From GCA-002733465 sp965230525 (GTDB lineage: Bacteria; Pseudomonadota; Gammaproteobacteria; Enterobacterales; Kangiellaceae), in assembly GCA_965230525.1 (NCBI GenBank), contig OZ246008.1, forward strand, positions 186,001 through 250,000: a stretch of DNA of 64,000 nucleotides, written 5' to 3'. Below the pieces are notes generated by a model. It saw only the letters and a list, made by a program, of their open reading frames with translations. It had not been told where the DNA came from and ran no database searches. Made by a program: the position numbers and the translations under genes. Positions 32,617 through 41,709 of the stretch are shown one piece after another (positions within the stretch are counted from its first letter, which is position 1; each line of letters starts with the position of its first letter).

Positions 32617-33594
32617 TTATTCGGAAAAATACCGCATAGCTACATTACACCTTTCATACTTACTACCATATTTTTTCATGGTTTCCAGATCATGCTTAAA
32701 ACCCGCTTTTAAGTACAAGTGAATAGCGGGTGCGCATTTTTTATTGGTGAGTAAAAATAAATTTTCTGTTTTCATTTTAGTGGCTTGCTTAACCACGTGA
32801 GCCAATAACGTTTCACCAATTTTTTCACCCCGCGCTTTAGCAAGGACTCCCATTTTGGTCAGTTCAAAACTTCCATCGTCTTTCTTTAACAAGGCACAGG
32901 TACCAACGACACCTAACTTAGGCAACTTAGCAAAATAAATTTTGCCACCTTTATCAATGACTATTTCTTGCGGGTGATTCAAAATTTCTTTATCGCTCTG
33001 CTCCATTTCAAACATGGTTTCAATCCATTCCGAATTAATACTTTTGAAGTACTTGGCAAGCGCGGGGGTAAACTCTAAAATTTCAACATGGGGGTTGGTA
33101 CTTTGTGAACTCAAGATTCGGTGAGTTCGTTCTGCCAACGAACTGTTTGACAATGCCTGTTCAAACTTTTTAATTCCTGCGAAAAAATCGATTCCGGTTT
33201 CTTGGCATAATTCTTTGGCGGCTTTATCCACGGCATGCCACATCAATTGCATATTTTGCACTTTAAGGTCGCCTTGGATTGTTAGCTTAAGAAACTTTTT
33301 ACGAGAATCCTGTTTAGAAGGCTGACTAACAATTAACTTTTCTTTAATGAGTTCTTTCACAAACTGGCTGATTGCGGGTTGGGTCAATCCTAACAACTCA
33401 GAGGCTTCGACAATACTGACCGTTCCCCGACGGTAAAGTAACGCCAGCAATGCAAACCACTTGGGTTGAATATTTAATCCAAAGCTTTTGTAAACGGAAG
33501 CAGCATCCGTCATCATGCTATCGCTAAGTCGTTTTAAACGACTTCCCAGCGCCAGCTCTCCCAAATCATCTAAAAAATCATTTGATTGCATCAT
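32617..33594 (-). CDS. MarR-GNAT fusion protein
   Basis: This 325-residue protein joins two domains. About 20-150 is a MarR winged helix (PKWFALLALLYRRGTVSIVE, LTQPAISQFVKELIKEKLI). About 165-325 is a GNAT acetyltransferase; the acetyl-CoA site is in VLAKARGEKIGETLLAHVV, followed by LFLLTNKKCAPAIHLYLKAG. Such fusions couple gene control to acetylation of a small molecule or peptide. A cupin gene lies 80 bases upstream in the same direction and could share its transcript or be its target. Confidence 0.88.
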   Translation of the reverse strand: MMQSNDFLDDLGELALGSRLKRLSDSMMTDAASVYKSFGLNIQPKWFALLALLYRRGTVSIVEASELLGLTQPAISQFVKELIKEKLIVSQPSKQDSRKKFLKLTIQGDLKVQNMQLMWHAVDKAAKELCQETGIDFFAGIKKFEQALSNSSLAERTHRILSSQSTNPHVEILEFTPALAKYFKSINSEWIETMFEMEQSDKEILNHPQEIVIDKGGKIYFAKLPKLGVVGTCALLKKDDGSFELTKMGVLAKARGEKIGETLLAHVVKQATKMKTENLFLLTNKKCAPAIHLYLKAGFKHDLETMKKYGSKYERCNVAMRYFSE

Positions 33595-33673
33595 TGTCTT
33601 TACCTTAAAAATGCTTGACTAAAAAGCGCCTTACTAAAAAATGCCTTACTAAAAACGGTGCTAAAATATAAAA

Positions 33674-34039
33674 CTAAATCCAAACGTCGTTATCTGCGGT
33701 TAATTCACCGCTTGCATCGCCAGTATTAACCACCCCACGTGGCTCAATTAATAGAATTTGGCACTCCTGCTCGGCATAAGGTTTATGCTCTACACCTTTG
33801 GGGACCACAAACATTTCACCCGCTCTAAGCTTCACCTCGCCATCCCTAAATAAAATCTTTAGGCTACCGTCTATGACGATAAACACTTCATCGGTATCAG
33901 CATGGTCATGCCAAACAAACTCTCCCTCCACTTTGGCCAACTTAAACTGATAATCATTCATTTCAGCGACCACTTTGGGTGACCAATGATCTGAAAACAA
34001 ACGAAACTTATCAGCTAGATTAATGCCTTGGTAATCCAT
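33674..34039 (-). CDS. Small cupin-domain protein
   Basis: This 121-residue single-domain cupin starts at ATG 34039, behind a strong AGGAAGGG; an upstream ATG at 34057 would place that site inside the gene. The first cupin motif is in FVWHDHADTDEVFIVIDG (two His and a Glu) and the second in GEMFVVPKGVEHKPYA (third His). A metal should bind there. The function of these small cupins is mostly unknown; sugar isomerase-like and sensor roles are seen. It precedes the MarR-GNAT gene on the same strand. Confidence 0.82.
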   Translation of the reverse strand: MDYQGINLADKFRLFSDHWSPKVVAEMNDYQFKLAKVEGEFVWHDHADTDEVFIVIDGSLKILFRDGEVKLRAGEMFVVPKGVEHKPYAEQECQILLIEPRGVVNTGDASGELTADNDVWI

Positions 34040-34190
34040 ACAGCCCTTCCTATTCATTACTTAACCGTTTTATACATAAGCACTAATATAATAGCTTATG
34101 TTAATTTTTCAAGCTTTTTTAACATTATTCGAGAATAAATTTCGTTGCCGTCCCGTCACCCTAATGAACTCATTAAAAAAGGTAATCACC

Positions 34191-35372
34191 ATGAAAAAGC
34201 TAAACACCAAAACTCATAACCTTTCCCCAGTTGCTGCTTTAGTCGCTACGATGATGCTATCTAGCGGGAGCCTGCATGCGCAAACAGAAGTTAATATGAA
34301 CCTGGAGCTACACTCTCAAACCGAAGCTCATGCTTCTACTCACAATGATTCGCAACAATCAAACGCCGCTGTTGAGTCGGAGTCTCAAATGAGCGCAAAC
34401 GCAAATGCCAGCGTATCAACCGAGTCAGAACCTGAGCAAGCTTCACAAGATACACGCCCACCGGCTAGAGAAGGTCGAGAAACTGCTCAGCCAAGTTCCG
34501 ATAGTCAAGCTTCTAATGGCAATGACACTGAGTCAGCGACTAATGAGCTTAAATTAGGCTCAAGCATTAGCAGCTTGGCATCTTCTGGGTTAGAAACATC
34601 GCTTGTGTCTGCGGAGCAACCAGCGGCGGTAATCAATGCAAGCCTCTCTCAAGTGACTGAGCTAGCTTTAGATAGTAGCAGCCGTCTTGCAATGCCAACG
34701 GCGCCGGAGCAACTGCAAGCACTGGAACAACCGCAAGCACCTGACGCACCAGAAACCCCAGCGCTGACTGAACAGCACTCTGGCTCCGATGAAGCCCTTG
34801 AAGGTTCTGTCGAGCAGTTAGTATCGGCTCAAGCAGTGGTTAGCTCTACGATCAATATGACCAGTGATATTGCTTCGGGACAAGCACTACCTCAAGCAAC
34901 CTTGCCTGAAATTGGAACGAATTTAGAGTCAAATAGTCAATCGGCAACGTCTTTGGCTAGTCAGATCTCACAGCAAGCAAGCTCAATTAATGCTGCAAGC
35001 CAAATGCAATCAGTCACCGGGTTAGCAAGCAACACTAACCTTGTATCGGGTGGAGGCGTCAGTGGTGCAAACAACCAAAATCAATTGAGCAATGTTAGTG
35101 ATGCGACTGCAACCACTCAGCTTAATGACGCGGCCGGCGCGATGGGGCAAGTCGAGGCATTAAGCCAAGCCGCCACCATGACTGAAATGGGTACTGATTC
35201 ACTGGTGGCTGGTGCGGTTGATTCAACCATTAACTCTGCTGTCGATGGCGCGATTAACGGTGTGGTAAATGGCACGGTCAATAGCACCGTTGAAACAGCG
35301 ATTGAGGCTGCGGTTGAAAGCACGCTTGATTCAACTTTAGAAACTGCACTGGGCGATATTATAAATCCCTAG
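34191..35372 (+). CDS. Secreted Ser/Ala/Asn/Gln-rich protein with C-terminal tetrad repeats
   Basis: This 393-residue protein starts at ATG 34191 behind AAAAAAGGT; a longer reading from 34098 adds 31 unlikely residues. The signal peptide (LSPVAALVATMMLSSGSLHAQ) has a clear cleavage site. The mature part has no Cys and low complexity, rich in Ser, Ala, Asn, Gln, Thr and Glu. A Pro-rich part lies near 165-190. Residues 343-386 are eleven four-residue repeats. This suggests an extended or fibrous exported protein. The next gene encodes an outer membrane barrel, perhaps its exporter or anchor. No family recognised. Confidence 0.72.
   Translation: MKKLNTKTHNLSPVAALVATMMLSSGSLHAQTEVNMNLELHSQTEAHASTHNDSQQSNAAVESESQMSANANASVSTESEPEQASQDTRPPAREGRETAQPSSDSQASNGNDTESATNELKLGSSISSLASSGLETSLVSAEQPAAVINASLSQVTELALDSSSRLAMPTAPEQLQALEQPQAPDAPETPALTEQHSGSDEALEGSVEQLVSAQAVVSSTINMTSDIASGQALPQATLPEIGTNLESNSQSATSLASQISQQASSINAASQMQSVTGLASNTNLVSGGGVSGANNQNQLSNVSDATATTQLNDAAGAMGQVEALSQAATMTEMGTDSLVAGAVDSTINSAVDGAINGVVNGTVNSTVETAIEAAVESTLDSTLETALGDIINP
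35217..35348 (+). repeat. Eleven 12-bp/four-residue repeats inside the secreted protein
   Basis: Codons 343-386 spell eleven consecutive tetrads of the form [VIL]-[DNE]-x-[ATV], such as VDST INSA VDGA INGV VNGT. Codons differ between units, so the pattern is kept at the protein level and is not fresh DNA slippage. Confidence 0.85.
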
Positions 35373-35433
35373 TCATAAGTCATAACCCCTATCGCTAGCT
35401 CAAACGAGCTTTTTACTCAACCTATAAACGCTT

Positions 35434-35460
35434 GGAGCTCCCCATCGTGGGGGCTCCTTT
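35434..35460 (+). terminator. Probable Rho-independent terminator
   Basis: GGAGC (35434-35438) and CCCC (35440-35443) pair with GGGG (35449-35452) and GCTCC (35453-35457) around ATCGT, with one bulged T. TTT follows. It lies 62 bases after the stop of the secreted protein and should end its transcript. The T run is short, so ending may be partial. Confidence 0.65.
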
Positions 35461-35522
35461 AAACCAACAAGCTGCCTGACCTAATTGCTAAATAAACAAC
35501 ACTGAAAGCTTAAGGATTTATT

Positions 35523-36461
35523 ATGAAAAATTTTACTCAATTAACCACTTCAATTCTCGTTTTAATCGCCTCACCTTGTATTGCTTTTTCGGCCTCGGCT
35601 GACAACAAGACTAGCCAATCCAGTAGTTTTGAAGTGTCTGGTGAAGGTGAAATAGGTAGTTTTTATAATAGCCATCTACGAATTGATGAAATTGATCAAA
35701 ATGATGCTGCTGGCGACCGTGCCAATACCTACCAATTTAAACTAAAGGGTGAACTTAAACCGACTGACAGATTGGCGTTTGCGACCTCATACCGCTACAG
35801 CAATAAAAACTACCTCGAAGCGGATGAATACGACCAACAGTTAGGTCATTTAGCCATCGATGCCAGCTACAAATTTGATTTTGCCAAAATAGCTTTGAAT
35901 CATAATTTAATTGATGTTCAAATTGACCAACGCAAACTTTTTGAACTCAAACGAACGAGCTACTCGATTGGTAAACTATTTAAGCAGAATACCTTTGTAA
36001 AGCTTTCTAGCAATCGGCAAACTAAATCGTTCAAACAGCTAACTGATCGTAATGCCAAAAGTGATGGCTACTCCTTGGATACTTTTCTTTTTTACAACCA
36101 AGCTAAAAATTATCTGCATTTCAATTTTGAGCAGTATGACGAAACCGCTAACTTAGCTGAATTCGATTTTTCCCACACTCAATATTCAGTGCGATATTCC
36201 ACTGGGTTTGAATTACTTTCCAAAAATAATCGAATAGATCTTGGCTGGAAGCATATCGAGCGTGACTACCCACAGCAGTTAAATCAGCAGTCTCGATTAA
36301 GAAGCGATTCTCGAAACTCATTAGACTTTCAATGGAACCTTGCGCTAAACAAACATTTTAGTCTAGTGGGTCAATTGGAGAAAACATTTGCGGACTCAAA
36401 TGTGAGTGACAATGATTACGAAAAGGACAAGGCTTCGTTAACTATTAAAGCGAGTTTTTAG
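35523..36461 (+). CDS. Outer membrane beta-barrel protein
   Basis: This 312-residue protein has a signal peptide (LVLIASPCIAFSASA) and ends in the C-terminal Phe (LTIKASF) required for BAM-dependent insertion. Alternating strands run throughout, such as YQFKLKGELKPTDRLAFATS, LHFNFEQYD and SLDFQWNLALN. About 12-14 strands seem likely. It resembles barrels of unknown function in marine Gammaproteobacteria, and the neighbouring secreted repeat protein suggests a pair. No plug, POTRA or other extra domain is visible. Confidence 0.75.
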   Translation: MKNFTQLTTSILVLIASPCIAFSASADNKTSQSSSFEVSGEGEIGSFYNSHLRIDEIDQNDAAGDRANTYQFKLKGELKPTDRLAFATSYRYSNKNYLEADEYDQQLGHLAIDASYKFDFAKIALNHNLIDVQIDQRKLFELKRTSYSIGKLFKQNTFVKLSSNRQTKSFKQLTDRNAKSDGYSLDTFLFYNQAKNYLHFNFEQYDETANLAEFDFSHTQYSVRYSTGFELLSKNNRIDLGWKHIERDYPQQLNQQSRLRSDSRNSLDFQWNLALNKHFSLVGQLEKTFADSNVSDNDYEKDKASLTIKASF

Positions 36462-36634
36462 TCATTGGGTTGGCTGTGCAGGCGATTAATCCTTAGTTAC
36501 ATAATTATCACTAGCAAGATTGCAACAATGACTTTCCAATAAACTTCAAAATTTAACGGCCTTCCGGTCAGTGATCACTAACTTCAGGTAAAGTTCTAAG
36601 TCGCTGTCTTAAAGATCAAATTGGAAGCCATGCA

Positions 36635-36662
36635 TAATTAGGCGTATTATAGCGCCTGATTA
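36635..36662. promoter_or_regulatory. Inverted repeat before the M16 peptidase gene
   Basis: TAATTAGGCG (36635-36644) pairs with CGCCTGATTA (36653-36662), one mismatch, around TATTATAG. It ends 29 bases before ATG 36692. It could be an operator or a leader hairpin; there is no T run. Confidence 0.35.
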
Positions 36663-36691
36663 TGTGTATCCAATTTGTTAAAGGAAGCCCA

Positions 36692-39601
36692 ATGAATAGA
36701 AACTCTCTTATGTCGCGCTCGCTTAAATGTGCAGCAGCATTTGCATTAAGCATTGCAGTGGCTAGCTGCGCACAGACCAGCGTAAAAACATCCGATCGAA
36801 ACTCCTTGGCTCAGTCCACTGGCAGTGATAGCAGCAACGATAAAATTTTCAACTTGCCCTATCATATGGAAACCCTTGATAACGGCTTGAAAGTTATCCT
36901 AGTAAAAACCGATTACCCAGACCTTGTCTCTTTACAGATTCCGATGCAAACGGGTTCGCGAAATGAAGTGGAACCTGGCAAATCTGGATTCGCACACTTT
37001 TTTGAACACATGATGTTTAAAGGCACACCTAATGTTAGCCAAGTCGAATATGGCAATCGACAAAAGAATGCTGGAGTGGATGGCAATGCCTACACCAGTG
37101 ATGATTTAACCAACTACTATATTTCATTTCCAAAAGAGTATTTGGAAGAAATGTTGATGTTGGAATCAGACCGCTTTCAGAATCTTTCTTATACCGAGGC
37201 AGAATTTAGAACTGAAGCGCTGGCTGTAAAAGGTGAGTACCTTAAAAACTCATCGAGCCCATTTAGAAAAATGTTTGAAGCGATTCGAGAAATTGCGTTT
37301 CAAAAACACACATACCAACATACCACAATGGGCTTCTTGCGAGACATTGAACAAATGCCAGAGCAGTTCGAGTATTCCAAGACCTTTTTTGAGCGCTGGT
37401 ATACACCGAACTATGCAAGTGTCATTGTGGTCGGTGATATCGACATCGAAAAAACTAGAAAATGGGTTAAGCAGTATTGGGGCGTTTGGAAGTCACATAA
37501 AAATGACATCACTATTCCAGAAGAGCCACCACAAGCGAAACAACAATACAAACATGTTGAGTTCAAAAAAACACCGAATACTTATTTGACCATGGCGTTT
37601 AGAGGGCCCGAGTTGGATGAAGAAAAGAAAGATAAGCCAGCATTAGATATTTTGGCCAATGCCTATTTTTCACGTTCATCCTCACTTTATAAAGAGCTGG
37701 TTGTCGATAAGCAATGGGTACAAAATTTTGGGAGTTACTTTCCAAATACCAAAGACCCTCAGCTTTTTTATATTTACGCACAACTTAAAGATGAAAAATA
37801 CGCAAACCAAGTCAAACAAGCCATCACAGATACTTTAATCAAAGCGAGAACAGAAAAAGTTGAACAACAGCGAATTGATGAGATTAAAAACAATTTAAAA
37901 TATTCTTTTGCTCGAACACTTAATTCAACCTCAAGCATCGCTTCGACTTTGGCTCGATACACGCATTTTGAACGTGATCCAGAGTTTCTAAATCGACTCT
38001 ATCAAACCTTTGAGACGATTTCTGCGGATGATATTAAAAAGTACGCAAACCAGTATTTTATTGACAGCAATTTAACCATGATCACTATGTCGCCAAAAGC
38101 GCAGTTAGACGGTTTTGTTGGCAAGGTTGCCATTGATCAACCAACTAAGTCTGCCAAAGTTGCAGCTAAACCATCAAATATAGAAACCCTGTTACTGCCA
38201 GGTAGTTCTGATTTAATTGATATTTCCTGGTGGTTTAAGACCGGGTCAGCGGTTGATCCCGCTAACCAAAAAGGATTGGCGACATTAACCGCGATGATGG
38301 TGAGTAATGGCGGAAGTCAATCGCAAACAGTTACCGAAATTCAGCGTGCCATGTACCCACTTGCCGCAGGCTTTAGTGCTAATGTGGATAAAGAACTGAT
38401 GGTATTCCGTGGTAATGTTCATCGTGACAATCTAACTCAATGGTATGATATTGTTAGCCAACAATTGTTAACACCTGGGTGGCGAGAAGATGACTTCAAA
38501 CGAATTAAAGATCAATTGGTTAATCAAATTGAAAATGGTTTGAAATCCAGCAATGATGAAGAGCTTGGCAAAGAAGTACTTTATGAAGCGCTTTATCCAA
38601 ATCATCCTTATGGAAGTTTAAACGCTGGTCACGTTGCTGATATCAAAAAGCTAACGCTAGACGATGTTAAAAATTTCTACCAAAGCAACCTGACTCAAAA
38701 CAACCTCACGCTTGCCATTGCCGGCAACTATGGTGATGAGTTTAAGCAACGTGTACTCAATGATATGCAGCAACTACCGAGTGCAAAACCGGCAAAAATC
38801 ACAATTCCGGCAGCACCAGAACTCAAAGGACGGCATGCCACTATTGTAGAAAAAAACACCCTATCAACCGCGGTATCCTTTGGATTCCCAATTGAACTAA
38901 AACGCGGTGACAAAGATTGGTTGGCACTTTGGCTGGTTCGTTCATGGTTGGGCGAGCACAGAAATAGTAACTCTTATTTGTATCAACGAATTCGACAAGA
39001 ACGTGGTATGAATTATGGTGATTATGCCTACATCGAATATTTTCCATCAGGAATGTTCACCACCAAGCCAACGATTAATGTGCCACGTTCTGAGCAGATT
39101 TTTCAGGTTTGGATTCGTCCATTAAGAACAGTTAACGATGCACATTTTGCAACCCGTACTGCAGTTTGGGAGATCGAAAAGTTAATTAAAAACGGTCTTA
39201 ACCAAGAGCAGTTTGAATCAACTCGCAACTTCCTAAAGAACTATGTTCCACAATTAGTGGATAGCCAAGGAAGAATTCTAGGCTACGCGATTGATTCACA
39301 ATTTTACGGAACGGATAGTTTTGTTGACTATGTCAGAAACGGTTTAGCCTCGCTAACACTTGAAGATGTTAATCGTGTGGTTAGAGAAAACTTGCAGCTT
39401 GAGAATGTTCACTACGTGTTCATCACTAAGGATGCAAGCGATCTTAAAAAGCGTTTAAGTAACAATACTGACTCGCCAATGACCTATAACAGCGAGAAGT
39501 CACCCGAACTACTAGCTGAAGATAAAGTTATTCAAAGCTACAACTTGAATATTCCAACCAAAAATATCCAAGTTAAATCAATAGAAAAAGTTTTTGAATA
39601 A
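36692..39601 (+). CDS. M16-family zinc metallopeptidase lipoprotein
   Basis: This 969-residue protein starts at ATG 36692 behind AAAGGAAGCCC; an in-frame ATG-like start at 36662 has no ribosome site. A lipobox (VASCAQTS, Cys26) directs it to the envelope. The N-terminal half has the inverted zinc motif HxxEH (His102-FF-Glu105-His106) and a distal Glu182 in EALAVKGEYL. The C-terminal half is a second M16 fold without the motif, as in two-domain pitrilysin-like peptidases. Peptide degradation in the periplasm is likely. It ends just before a strong terminator. Confidence 0.92.
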   Translation: MNRNSLMSRSLKCAAAFALSIAVASCAQTSVKTSDRNSLAQSTGSDSSNDKIFNLPYHMETLDNGLKVILVKTDYPDLVSLQIPMQTGSRNEVEPGKSGFAHFFEHMMFKGTPNVSQVEYGNRQKNAGVDGNAYTSDDLTNYYISFPKEYLEEMLMLESDRFQNLSYTEAEFRTEALAVKGEYLKNSSSPFRKMFEAIREIAFQKHTYQHTTMGFLRDIEQMPEQFEYSKTFFERWYTPNYASVIVVGDIDIEKTRKWVKQYWGVWKSHKNDITIPEEPPQAKQQYKHVEFKKTPNTYLTMAFRGPELDEEKKDKPALDILANAYFSRSSSLYKELVVDKQWVQNFGSYFPNTKDPQLFYIYAQLKDEKYANQVKQAITDTLIKARTEKVEQQRIDEIKNNLKYSFARTLNSTSSIASTLARYTHFERDPEFLNRLYQTFETISADDIKKYANQYFIDSNLTMITMSPKAQLDGFVGKVAIDQPTKSAKVAAKPSNIETLLLPGSSDLIDISWWFKTGSAVDPANQKGLATLTAMMVSNGGSQSQTVTEIQRAMYPLAAGFSANVDKELMVFRGNVHRDNLTQWYDIVSQQLLTPGWREDDFKRIKDQLVNQIENGLKSSNDEELGKEVLYEALYPNHPYGSLNAGHVADIKKLTLDDVKNFYQSNLTQNNLTLAIAGNYGDEFKQRVLNDMQQLPSAKPAKITIPAAPELKGRHATIVEKNTLSTAVSFGFPIELKRGDKDWLALWLVRSWLGEHRNSNSYLYQRIRQERGMNYGDYAYIEYFPSGMFTTKPTINVPRSEQIFQVWIRPLRTVNDAHFATRTAVWEIEKLIKNGLNQEQFESTRNFLKNYVPQLVDSQGRILGYAIDSQFYGTDSFVDYVRNGLASLTLEDVNRVVRENLQLENVHYVFITKDASDLKKRLSNNTDSPMTYNSEKSPELLAEDKVIQSYNLNIPTKNIQVKSIEKVFE

Positions 39602-39673
39602 TCTACTAGTCTATTGATAGCGAACAGCCGATAGCTATTACGATTGACAAGTCTTAAATAGATTATCTTATCT

Positions 39674-39708
39674 AAAAAGCGAGTTACCTACGTGACTCGC
39701 TTTTTTTT
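39674..39708. terminator. Strong bidirectional Rho-independent terminator
   Basis: AAAAAGCGAGT (39674-39684) and ACTCGCTTTTT (39695-39705) are perfect reverse complements with a ten-base loop, and three more T bases follow. The A run on the left gives a T run on the other strand, so it should serve both the M16 gene and the convergent subtilase. Confidence 0.9.
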
Positions 39709-39731
39709 GTGGATAGCTTTAAACCTGGCAG

Positions 39732-41072
39732 TTATTCAATAATGCCATGCCCGTATTGCTTATCAAAGCCTGGCGCGCCCACATCAATCGCGTTTTTAAT
39801 AAGAGCCGCTTTTGCTTTGCGATGGGATTGCGAATGTTGGAATCGTTGACAAGCCATTTTGGCTGCCACCACAGGCGCAGCAAGCGAAGTTCCACTCTCC
39901 TCGCCTATCGACTGATTTGCTTGAGTGGTTAACACTTCAACACCTAACGCTGAAAAATCGATGTAACTCCCTTGGTTAGCCCATCGATACAGGTTTTGCT
40001 GTCGGTCAATGGCAGAAACGGCAATCACGCCTTGATAGGCCGCGGGATAAAGCGGTGGAGATGCCGGCCCCTGATTTCCCGCCGCAGCAATCAGCGAAAA
40101 CCCTTGATTGATCAGTTGCGATACCACCGCCAACAAAATTTTATTGTCTGGGCCAGTTAAGCTTAGATTAACCACCTTGATATTTTGCTCGGCGAGCCAA
40201 TTCAGTCCATTCACTAAATTTAATACTGTAGCGCCTTGGGTCGAGTCGACTCGGTGGTAAAAAACCGAAGCCGCATAAATTTTAGCATTGGGAGCCACCC
40301 CGGACGCTTCCGGATGATGAGAAATAAATCGGCCAACAACCGCGGTCGCGTGATCGGTAGGAACCGCAAATTCTTCGTTGAGAAAGTTTTTGGTTATTAT
40401 TTGACTCTGCTTTAAATAAGGATGATTGGATTCGATGGCGGTATCGACCATTCCTACCGAAATGGGATGCCGGCATATAGCATCTCCCCCATTTGTAACA
40501 CTAGTAGCCTGCGCTTGTTCTTTCGTTTTCGACTTAACTGGGTCATTCTGTGGTGCAAAAACGTGATTGCGATCGAGTTTAGCCATCACTTCAGCGGGCA
40601 ACAGCTCTGCCATTTTTTTAAAGCTATCCAACTCATCGGGCACACGAAAGCTAACCATTGTCATATCGAGATTTTGGTAGTGATGTTGCTGTAAATCACT
40701 GACCGGCAATTTCAACACAAGTTGCAACTGAGCCTTTGTAAGCAGCCCAACCCATTGATTAGCAATTGCCACAAAACCACCCTCGACCCGCTTTTCGTAC
40801 TCAGCGTTTAACCCACCGTTAAGAACAACAGGGACAAGATTAGCTAACTCACCCAACGAGGCTGCGTTGGCCTCAATTTGTTCGCTGAGTTCATTTACTT
40901 TATCCTTTGCTGGCAACTCTGGTAATTTTTTAATGGGTGTACGCTTTACCCGGTCAAGGAGCTTGTTGCTTTTAGGCACGGCGGTGATCGGGCTCGCAGC
41001 GCTCGCCCAATCAAACGGAGCGATACCGCTAACTAACAGCAACAGAGCTAAATTTATTGCAATATTTTTCAC
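39732..41072 (-). CDS. Secreted subtilisin-like serine protease (S8)
   Basis: This 446-residue protein starts at GTG 41072 behind AGGTGTTAAAAAA. It has a signal peptide (ALLLLVSGIAPFDWASA), a long pro-region (about 28-200) and a subtilase domain. The triad is Asp210 (GMVDTAIE), His241 (DHATAVVG) and Ser396 (GTSLAAP), with Asn333 (AAGNQGP) in the oxyanion hole. The pro-region is helical and may be an inhibitor or chaperone. It is transcribed away from the sigma/anti-sigma operon, so it may be part of that regulon. Confidence 0.92.
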   Translation of the reverse strand: MKNIAINLALLLLVSGIAPFDWASAASPITAVPKSNKLLDRVKRTPIKKLPELPAKDKVNELSEQIEANAASLGELANLVPVVLNGGLNAEYEKRVEGGFVAIANQWVGLLTKAQLQLVLKLPVSDLQQHHYQNLDMTMVSFRVPDELDSFKKMAELLPAEVMAKLDRNHVFAPQNDPVKSKTKEQAQATSVTNGGDAICRHPISVGMVDTAIESNHPYLKQSQIITKNFLNEEFAVPTDHATAVVGRFISHHPEASGVAPNAKIYAASVFYHRVDSTQGATVLNLVNGLNWLAEQNIKVVNLSLTGPDNKILLAVVSQLINQGFSLIAAAGNQGPASPPLYPAAYQGVIAVSAIDRQQNLYRWANQGSYIDFSALGVEVLTTQANQSIGEESGTSLAAPVVAAKMACQRFQHSQSHRKAKAALIKNAIDVGAPGFDKQYGHGIIE

Positions 41073-41129
41073 TTTTTTAACACCTAATTTATAATATTAT
41101 CAATAAGTTAACGGTTCAGAAAAAAAATA

Positions 41130-41147
41130 ATTCTCGGTAGCGAGAAT
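41130..41147. promoter_or_regulatory. Perfect inverted repeat between subtilase and sigma factor genes
   Basis: ATTCTCG (41130-41136) and CGAGAAT (41141-41147) flank GTAG. It lies 57 bases from the subtilase start and 49 from the sigma factor start, in their divergent promoter region. It is either an operator shared by both genes or a leader hairpin. Confidence 0.4.
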
Positions 41148-41196
41148 AAAATTACGTTTTATCCCGTCTTCCTAATATAAGAGAGGGAAAATAAAT

Positions 41197-41709
41197 ATGA
41201 AAGAGCAATTAACACAATTATTACCGATCATTAGACGCTTTGCCTATTCACTAACGGGCTCGACTGCGGATGCTGATGACTTGGTACAAAGTACGGTGGA
41301 GCGGGTTTTGACTCGCCCAGTACCGGATGACGTCGATTTGACCAAGTGGGTATTTAGGGTCTGCCGCAATTTATGGATAGACGAATACCGTTCTCGGAAG
41401 GTACGCCAAAAAGCGACTCAAAATCCGGATTTACAAGAGCAGCAAACCGTCGATGGTGAATCCGAGATCCATCGTCAAATGGAAATAGAAAAAGTTCATC
41501 AAGCAATGGACAGTTTGGTCGATGATGAGCGCTGCCTGATTGCATTAATTGCATTGCAAGGTATGTCTTACAAAGAAGCGGCCGAAACCTTAAAAATTCC
41601 GATTGGCACAGTGATGAGTCGATTAGCGAGAGCCCGACGAAATATTGTTAATTGGTTACAACAGCACTCAATGCCCTCATCGCATTCACAGAGCGGAGAA
41701 TTCTCATGA
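41197..41709 (+). CDS. ECF-family RNA polymerase sigma factor
   Basis: This 170-residue protein has AGAGAGGG upstream. Sigma region 2 is in about 10-75 (FAYSLTGSTADADDLVQSTV, then WVFRVCRNLWIDEYRS) and region 4 is in about 105-155 (LVDDERCLIALIALQGMSYK, LKIPIGTVMSRLARARR). It lacks region 3, as ECF sigmas do. Its stop overlaps the start of the anti-sigma gene as ATGA. Its likely targets include its own operon and the divergent subtilase; I could not define a promoter motif by eye. Confidence 0.93.
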   Translation: MKEQLTQLLPIIRRFAYSLTGSTADADDLVQSTVERVLTRPVPDDVDLTKWVFRVCRNLWIDEYRSRKVRQKATQNPDLQEQQTVDGESEIHRQMEIEKVHQAMDSLVDDERCLIALIALQGMSYKEAAETLKIPIGTVMSRLARARRNIVNWLQQHSMPSSHSQSGEFS

